From: RXOA01 sp964554715
GTDB taxonomy: Bacteria > Bipolaricaulota > Bipolaricaulia > UBA7950 > UBA9294
Length of the DNA stretch: 8,806 bases
NCBI GenBank assembly: GCA_964554715.1
Contig: CAZKPU010000095.1
Coordinates: 1 to 8,806 of the forward strand
Direction: 5' to 3'
Of the stretch, positions 4,664 through 8,806 are shown piece after piece; position 1 is the stretch's first letter; the number at the start of each line of letters is the position of its first letter. A program made the translations under genes and the position numbers. The notes beneath the pieces were generated by a model. It was not told the origin of the DNA and searched no databases. It saw only the letters and a list, made by a program, of their open reading frames with translations.

Positions 4664-6364
4664 ATGAGACGGATCGCAGTTGTAGTTATTGCCTTTATGC
4701 TTGCCTTCGCCGGGCTCACGCTGGCCCAGGTACATACCACGGTCAAGCTTGGGCCGCGGGATATTCAGTATGGACAGGACTTCAGCCGGCCGAGCAGGAC
4801 CGTTGCAGGCTCCACAATCACTTGCCCCGCAATGAACCCCGTGAATATTCGCGGGCTCAACAGCGGGGCGGTTACCGGCGACGGGACCACCGACGACACC
4901 GAAGCCATCCAGGCGGCGATTGATTCGGTCAACTCCTGGGGCGGCGGCGTGCTCTACTTCCCGCCGGGGACGTACCGGATCACCAGCACCCTGCACATGA
5001 GGGACAATCTCACGCTCCGCGGGGACCACGAACTTGAGTCGACGCTATATACCGAATCCGCAATCGACATGGTAGACGGCTATCTGTCCGGGGCGTCCGA
5101 CTACGCCAACTATGGCCGCGTTGAAAATCTCGAGTTCAACGGCGGCGGCGTGGCCACGTGCGGGCTGACCGTGCGGCGCGGCAAGGTGTGGAACATCGAC
5201 AAATGCCGATTCACAGACATCAACGGAAGCTCCCTGCGCTTTGAGCAGGTGTGGGACTCGTGGGTGACCAAATGCCGATTCATGAACATGGACAACGCCG
5301 ACAGCGCGGTCGTCCTGCTGGACGATGGGGCATGGTCCAACAACACGAACAACATCAAGTTTTTTCAATGCACGTGGGAGACGATCGCCGGGACCGCAAT
5401 TTCAAGCCAGGGCGGGACCGGCTCCGGCCAGGGCAATAACAACATCTATATTTCCGAGTGCAAGTTTGAGCCTAACGCCCAGGTGGATGTTATCGACCTG
5501 GACTACTCGTTCGGCGTGTACTTCAACACCGACCAGTTCACGATGGCCCGCGGGGCGGACTCGACGACGGTTGCGATTCGTGCGAACAAGTCCGGCGGCG
5601 TCTTCTTGCGCAGCGCGTGGCTTGAGTACAACGGAACCGGGACATACGAGAATCGCCTCGCCGAGCTGACCGATACAGACGGCTTCTCCCTGATCGGCTG
5701 CATGGTCTTCGGCCGCGCGGATGAAACGGACCCGCTCGTGCTGGCCACGGACGAACTCAAGAACGGATATAGCGCCTGGGGCGTGGCCGTTCTCGACTCC
5801 GACACCTGGGAGATTGCCCCGTACGCAACCGTGTTTGGAGTTGCAGAAGGCGGGGTGGATCAGTGGGGCCGCAATATCTTCCCGGGGCGGCTTGTCGTCG
5901 CGGGCGCGTCTACGGCTGAGCTGGCGCTGAAGACCAACAAGTCCGACGGGGTCGGCTGGCAGGCACGGGCGGATTCGACCAACGGGCTGTTGCGCATTCT
6001 CAAGACTACGCCCAGTGGCGAAGTGGAGTGCCTCCGGCTTCACGATGACGCAGCGGCATCTTTCGGCATGATGACCCGGGCCTACATGAGTCCGTCTGTA
6101 GACTCCGACGTAAAGAGCGACACCCTGAGCGCAGGAACGGCCAATTTCATCGTCTGTTCCGACGCGCAAGCGGACACCGTGCACTACATTGGCGGAGGCA
6201 CTAACGGACAGGCGCTTACTATCCTGAGTGCCCCGGCGGATGGGGTCGTGCTCGCTGAGGGCGGCAACATGGCCCTTAGCTCCGTCTTCAGCGGGGACAC
6301 GGGCGCAATCAGCTTGATCTATTACGAGGGCACCTGGTACGAAACCGGCAGGTCGGACAACTAG
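4664..6364 (+). CDS. secreted pectate-lyase-3 type beta-helix protein, tailspike-like
   Basis: 566 residues from ATG 4664 (GGAGAG seven bases upstream). A signal peptide is clear: MRR, hydrophobic IAVVVIAFMLAFAGLTLA, cleavage probably after A21. Residues 60-120 carry the Pectate_lyase_3 signature (VNIRGLNSGAVTGDGTTDDTEAIQAAI, GGVLYFPPGTYRI, LTLRGD). Right-handed beta-helix coils follow to about 390, with repeated CRF rungs. The C-terminal part (LRLHDDAAASFG, YYEGTWYETGRSDN) resembles ends of phage tail and spike proteins. Family members bind or cleave acidic polysaccharides; no catalytic residues can be assigned and the substrate is unknown. Upstream in-frame codons to 4319 are rejected: they overlap the previous gene and the signal peptide fixes the start. 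A secreted polysaccharide-active cargo protein is the simplest reading; a displaced tailspike is possible. Confidence 0.85.
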   Translation: MRRIAVVVIAFMLAFAGLTLAQVHTTVKLGPRDIQYGQDFSRPSRTVAGSTITCPAMNPVNIRGLNSGAVTGDGTTDDTEAIQAAIDSVNSWGGGVLYFPPGTYRITSTLHMRDNLTLRGDHELESTLYTESAIDMVDGYLSGASDYANYGRVENLEFNGGGVATCGLTVRRGKVWNIDKCRFTDINGSSLRFEQVWDSWVTKCRFMNMDNADSAVVLLDDGAWSNNTNNIKFFQCTWETIAGTAISSQGGTGSGQGNNNIYISECKFEPNAQVDVIDLDYSFGVYFNTDQFTMARGADSTTVAIRANKSGGVFLRSAWLEYNGTGTYENRLAELTDTDGFSLIGCMVFGRADETDPLVLATDELKNGYSAWGVAVLDSDTWEIAPYATVFGVAEGGVDQWGRNIFPGRLVVAGASTAELALKTNKSDGVGWQARADSTNGLLRILKTTPSGEVECLRLHDDAAASFGMMTRAYMSPSVDSDVKSDTLSAGTANFIVCSDAQADTVHYIGGGTNGQALTILSAPADGVVLAEGGNMALSSVFSGDTGAISLIYYEGTWYETGRSDN

Positions 6365-6398
6365 CCCGGCCAGACTCCGGCGGCGACCATCACCAGCG

Positions 6399-6423
6399 GG
6401 GCCGCGTCCATGGGGCGCGGTCC
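6399..6423 (+). terminator. hairpin downstream of the beta-helix gene, possible terminator
   Basis: GGGCCGCG (6399-6406) pairs with CGCGGTCC (6416-6423) over eight pairs, one G-U, around a 9-base loop, 34 bases past the stop codon. No T-run follows, so classical intrinsic termination is doubtful; its position after the last gene of the cluster is the main support. Confidence 0.35.
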
Positions 6424-6502
6424 TGCCCGTCAGGCGACAGACTCCGGTGCTCTGTAGCTGGCACTATGCTCGCCACCAGCGCCCCAGGATCGACGATCTC
6501 CC

Positions 6503-6520
6503 CCCGATAGGTATATCGGG
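6503..6520. repeat. perfect 7-bp hairpin CCCGATA-GGTA-TATCGGG
   Basis: An exact inverted repeat with a 4-base loop lies in the middle of the non-coding stretch. Neither strand has a T-run after it. It could be an operator, a structured-RNA element or chance. Confidence 0.35.
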
Positions 6521-6788
6521 TCGTCCCGGCCCCTGCGACGATTCTAGGCGCATAGATCCGGCTTTATTCCCGCCCCACCACCAGACACAATACGACATAT
6601 TTGGTCTTGTTTCAGGGGGATCAACCAGCTACCGGGCGGCGGGCGGTCACACACGCCCCTCCCGCAGCCGTTTAGCGGGCATAGGGCAACCAACGTGGAC
6701 GCGCACCGTGTCATGTGCCCACGAAAGGTTACACTCAATTTCTGGAATGTGTCGCCGGGGAGACAGGCGGGTCCCATAGGTCAGGACA

Positions 6789-6816
6789 GGGGGGGCGGGG
6801 TCTGGGGGTACCCCCC
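6789..6816. other. G-rich tract with quadruplex potential and GGGGGTACCCCC palindrome
   Basis: The plus strand reads G7-C-G4-TCT-G5-TA-C6. The G runs provide four G3 tracts with loops of 1, 1 and 3 bases, enough for an intramolecular G-quadruplex. The last G run also forms the 12-base palindrome GGGGGTACCCCC (6804-6815), an alternative hairpin arm. It lies 22 bases upstream of the -35 box at 6838. Confidence 0.5.
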
Positions 6817-6837
6817 ATGCGGCCCCGGGCAAGGCGA

Positions 6838-6867
6838 TTGATCGTCCGGCTGAGAATGGTGTATCAT
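6838..6867 (+). promoter_or_regulatory. predicted sigma-70 promoter of the small secreted-protein gene
   Basis: TTGATC (6838-6843), 18-base spacer and TATCAT (6862-6867; five of six -10 matches). Transcription would start near 6874, about 33 bases before GTG 6907. A direct repeat ATCTCAT at 6866-6872 and 6880-6886 spans the start region and may be a regulator site. Confidence 0.5.
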
Positions 6868-6906
6868 CTCATGCCTTAGATCTCATCACCCCCCGGGAGG
6901 AGTCCA

Positions 6907-7278
6907 GTGAAGTATCTCGTATTCGTCATGCCGCTCGCACTTGCATTAACCGCTGCTGCCCCTCATGCCATGCCCGTCGATCCGAGTTCCCCGGATGGTG
7001 TTGCGGCCTTCAATGGCCAATCAGCCCTGGGCACGAACGGAGAATACTGGGCCTGCACCGATGGAAACTGGTCCCGCCCCTTTGACGGGCTGATTGACCC
7101 GCCGTTCCCGCTGGAGTCCATCGAGGACTGGAGAGTGACAACTCTTATGCTGAAGAGCGGCGATTGGATGTACTTCAATTTCATCCAAGGAGAGTGGCTA
7201 CCGATCCCGCCGCCGCCCTTCGCCGCAATCCCCCGTGACGAAGCTTCAGTGGGATCTGTGAAGTCGCTGTTTCGCTAG
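6907..7278 (+). CDS. small secreted protein of unknown function
   Basis: 123 residues from GTG 6907, with the strong Shine-Dalgarno GGGAGGAG (6895-6902) just upstream. The N-terminus is a signal peptide: MKYLVF, hydrophobic core VMPLALALTAAA, probable cleavage at APHA-M, giving a mature protein of about 102 residues. The mature part is rich in Trp and aromatic residues (GEYWACTDGNWSRPFDG about 46-62, GDWMYFNFIQGEWLPIPPPP about 79-98) with two related W-containing segments and one cysteine, so no disulfide. The family is not recognised. It has its own promoter, is separated by 540 bases from the beta-helix gene and faces the minus-strand cluster. Strong RBS, promoter and signal peptide support a real expressed gene; an extracellular or periplasmic role follows, the activity does not. 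Confidence 0.75.
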   Translation: MKYLVFVMPLALALTAAAPHAMPVDPSSPDGVAAFNGQSALGTNGEYWACTDGNWSRPFDGLIDPPFPLESIEDWRVTTLMLKSGDWMYFNFIQGEWLPIPPPPFAAIPRDEASVGSVKSLFR

Positions 7279-7355
7279 AGCCGTAGCGGCTGGGTCCCCT
7301 GTCTATCAAACGGGGAGCAGGGATTGGGAGTGCCCCCCCACATTCGGAGGGGCAC
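7279..7355. terminator. hairpins between convergent genes
   Basis: AGCCG-TAG-CGGCT (7279-7291) starts right after the plus-strand stop, and GTGCCCC (7330-7336) pairs with GGGGCAC (7349-7355) just beyond the minus-strand stop at 7364. The site between two converging genes suits bidirectional termination, although neither stem is followed by a proper T-run on either strand. Confidence 0.4.
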
Positions 7356-7363
7356 GAGAATGT

Positions 7364-8272
7364 CTACTTCTTGTCGCCGGATTCGGAAGAATCAAGCGGA
7401 AGCTCGTATGTGTCTCCAAACTTCGGCAGAGCCCTGTCGAGCATTCTTTTAAAATCACGCCAATTTGACGATGCCCTCATCAACGCTACTACTGATGCCA
7501 AATGTTCCCTGAGCCGCGGGTGGCCAAACTCTTGAGTCAAGTACTGGTGATGCTTGGCCTTCCTTCTGCCGGGGTTTGTTGTAGGGTTACGCCTTCTCAA
7601 CTCACCCAGTACCGCCGGTGCAAGCCGCGCGTAGACTATGTCGTTGGTAATCCTGCCAACAACCCCCGGGCGTGCTTTTGTCAGCCTTAGGTACTCCCAG
7701 TTCCGAAGACGGTACATCTCGCGGTAATACTCGTCGGGGAATGTCTTCTGCCACCTATGAAGCTCAGTGTCGATAAACTGCTCAAGGATTTCCTCAAGTG
7801 CGCGCCTTCCTCTAAACTCCTGATAGCCAGTAACCTCGTCAACGAGGGCAATGATGCCAACCCGAGCAAAGGCTCGGAGTACAATCTCACTATGCTCGGC
7901 GATATGGGCCTGATTGGTGGCGAGCAGACCAAGATCGCGACACTTCAGCACAAATTCGCAAATCTCTGGCACTATCTCGGCGCGGTATCCATAGACTGTT
8001 CTTCCCCCGTGAGGCGGATTGAACAATATTGGCGACTCCATGCGCGCGATCAAGTCGCCACTATTCAAGCCCTTGGGTTCAAATTTGGCAACAAAACGAG
8101 CCAGTCGATGCGCGCCGGAAGTGCCGCCGCTCACAGACATTCCCATAGACCTCTGTAGCCCACGCTGCGAGACCAATCGCGTCCCATCCGCAAGCACAAA
8201 GCATGGGATTTTCAGTTCACCAATTGGCAGATCCCCAGAGTGCGTGGCCTGGGGAATGCTCTCATTGGGCAT
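7364..8272 (-). CDS. P63C domain-containing protein
   Basis: 302 residues; minus-strand ATG at 8272 has GGAGG (8285-8281) eight bases upstream. The N-terminal part (QATHSGDLPIGELKIPCFVLADGTRLVSQRGLQRSMG, 8-44) and the C-terminal half fit the P63C family: WQKTFPDEYYREMYRLRNW (174-192), then ITNDIVYARLAPAVLGELRRRNP (208-230), GRRKAKHHQYLTQEFGHPRLREHLASVVALMRAS (235-268). The middle (about 100-165) is helical. Length is near full for the family. P63C proteins occur in phages and bacterial accessory regions; their biochemical function is unknown to me, though the highly basic conserved stretch would suit nucleic-acid contact. It is the last gene of a minus-strand cluster, 39 bases after the previous one. 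Base composition appears less GC-rich than the plus-strand genes, suggesting separate acquisition. Confidence 0.88.
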   Translation of the reverse strand: MPNESIPQATHSGDLPIGELKIPCFVLADGTRLVSQRGLQRSMGMSVSGGTSGAHRLARFVAKFEPKGLNSGDLIARMESPILFNPPHGGRTVYGYRAEIVPEICEFVLKCRDLGLLATNQAHIAEHSEIVLRAFARVGIIALVDEVTGYQEFRGRRALEEILEQFIDTELHRWQKTFPDEYYREMYRLRNWEYLRLTKARPGVVGRITNDIVYARLAPAVLGELRRRNPTTNPGRRKAKHHQYLTQEFGHPRLREHLASVVALMRASSNWRDFKRMLDRALPKFGDTYELPLDSSESGDKK

Positions 8273-8311
8273 ACGATATACCTCCAGGAATAGAGTTCGG
8301 ATCCATTACTG

Positions 8312-8542
8312 CTACTCGGCAGCACACAGGAATGCCCCGCCGCGCTGGACGGACTCAACGCGATACTTCATTGCCTCAATTCTAACAACATTCACAAAGA
8401 CGGCCCTCTCGTCGGCCAGCGCCGAGTCCCACATCTCCGCAGGCACCACAACTACAGTCAATCCCGCCTTGTCCACAGCCCTCTCGCCGATAATGTCAGT
8501 CACTTCCTTCAACTCGCGCGCATCAAGTTCCACTCTATCCAT
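8312..8542 (-). CDS. short hypothetical protein upstream of the P63C gene
   Basis: 76 residues from minus-strand ATG 8542, chosen because GGGGGTG lies 11 bases upstream; ATG 8560 would add six residues but has no ribosome binding site. The sequence begins MDRVELDARELKEVTDII and alternates helices and strands (AGLTVVVVPAEMW, ERAVFVNVVRIEAMKYRVESVQ), reading as a compact soluble alpha/beta protein. No signal peptide or membrane segment. I do not recognise the family. It is followed by the P63C gene on the same strand, so the two are probably co-transcribed; a regulatory or antitoxin-like role would be guesswork. Confidence 0.55.
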   Translation of the reverse strand: MDRVELDARELKEVTDIIGERAVDKAGLTVVVVPAEMWDSALADERAVFVNVVRIEAMKYRVESVQRGGAFLCAAE

Positions 8543-8754
8543 TGTAAACCACACCCCCATTCTAATAGCTGCGATTCAACTACAACGTACCCGATCAGGG
8601 CCGCCGGGAGAAGATCGAAATAGGAGGGTGCTCGATACCAATCTTCGGAGCCACCCCCATACAAACAATGGGATTGCATCCCCCAAAACCAGGCCCCCCG
8701 GAAAACGAGTGCGATAACACAACCCGCCAGGATGGCCAAAGCCCGGGACCGCAT
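8509..8754 (-). CDS. possible small membrane protein with two transmembrane helices
   Basis: 81 residues from minus-strand ATG 8754. Two hydrophobic segments can be seen: ALAILAGCVIALVFRGAWFWGM (5-26, interrupted by one Arg) and FDLLPAALIGYVVVESQLL (46-64), joined by a polar loop with Trp, Tyr and one Cys (Q27-Y45). The upstream sequence has only a weak GGGA, nine bases before ATG. Its last 11 codons overlap the start of the next gene by 34 bases, more than usual, so either the overlap is real coupling or this ORF is partly spurious. No family recognised. It would be the first gene of the minus-strand cluster; any promoter lies at or beyond the window edge. Confidence 0.4.
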   Translation of the reverse strand: MRSRALAILAGCVIALVFRGAWFWGMQSHCLYGGGSEDWYRAPSYFDLLPAALIGYVVVESQLLEWGCGLQWIEWNLMRAS

Positions 8755-8806
8755 CGCTGCAATCCCGGCTCCGACGTCCCCCCAGCTTCGCCTCGCAGCC
8801 CTCCCG

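Larger units (their letters stand above)
6365..6837. other. non-coding stretch after the beta-helix gene
   Basis: I see no credible gene on either strand. The short ORFs here are Arg/Pro/Cys-rich, lack good ribosome binding sites and look like chance ORFs. The stretch holds two hairpins (6399-6423 and 6503-6520), a 10-base direct repeat CAGACTCCGG (6371-6380 and 6438-6447), and a G-rich tract (6789-6816). A structured RNA or insertion scar cannot be excluded. Confidence 0.55.
9..8806. mobile_element. integrative element (satellite, prophage remnant or island), left end; right end not seen
   Basis: The left boundary is the partial tRNA-Arg at 9-53, with chromosome presumably to its left and the element to its right, since the intact tRNA should lie at the opposite end. 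Contents are an adjacent tyrosine recombinase, an AlpA/excisionase-like regulator, replication-initiator-like wHTH proteins, a phage-type Cys-rich protein, two secreted cargo proteins and a P63C protein. No terminase, portal, capsid or tail-assembly gene is visible. I did not find a second copy of the tRNA 3' segment, so the right limit is unknown and 8806 is only the window edge. Genes to about 4533 clearly belong together; membership of those beyond is inferred. Confidence 0.6.

Noticed and set aside
3907..4746. 279-codon antisense ORF over the Rep-like and Cys-rich genes
   Set aside because: No ribosome binding site, composition typical of an antisense shadow, and both sense genes are better supported.
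6447..6779. 110-codon ORF in the gap after the beta-helix gene
   Set aside because: Composition is random-looking, no Shine-Dalgarno, and it contains the hairpins of the non-coding stretch.
6365..6906. Right attachment site of the element
   Set aside because: The tRNA 3' segment (T-loop TTCGACT or its complement in context) does not recur here or elsewhere in the window.
1..8806. CRISPR array, insertion sequence or rRNA
   Set aside because: No regularly spaced repeats, no transposase with terminal inverted repeats and no rRNA segments were seen.

Overview
The window looks like the integrase-proximal end of an integrative mobile element (satellite, defective prophage or genomic island) in a GC-rich bacterium. 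Nothing here fixes the phylum. Ribosome binding sites are of the bacterial GGAGG type, several promoters fit the sigma-70 pattern, and the tRNA fragment encodes its own CCA. A run of ten Ns flanked by a repeated motif inside the integrase gene points to a draft, possibly metagenomic, assembly.

Left end and mobility (1-1943). The minus strand of 9-53 is the 3' half of a tRNA-Arg gene, from anticodon loop to CCA, and its 5' half is missing. This is the usual footprint of tyrosine-integrase insertion. Beside it lie a good promoter, two inverted repeats, a complete P4-type tyrosine recombinase (240-1535) and a small unrecognised ORF with a possible DNA-binding fold (1620-1943).

Regulation and replication-like module (1944-4533). 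A 540-base non-coding stretch ends in a near-consensus promoter and a structured leader. Then come an AlpA/excisionase-type helix-turn-helix protein (2484-2708) and three tightly overlapping genes: a 109-residue protein and a 364-residue protein whose N-termini resemble each other and look like winged-helix replication-initiator domains, then a four-cysteine CxxC protein of a type found in phages. The order integrase, AlpA-like, Rep-like recalls phage satellites, but no capsid, terminase or tail-assembly genes are present.

Cargo (4534-7278). A 566-residue secreted pectate-lyase-3 type beta-helix protein sits behind a leader with two mutually exclusive hairpins, one covering part of its Shine-Dalgarno sequence. 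A second 540-base non-coding stretch, with hairpins and a G-rich tract, leads to its own promoter and a 123-residue secreted protein of unknown function.

Right end (7279-8806, minus strand). A convergent cluster encodes a possible small two-helix membrane protein, a short unrecognised protein and a P63C-domain protein. Whether this lies inside the element is unknown: no second copy of the tRNA fragment was seen, so the right boundary is outside the window or unrecognised.
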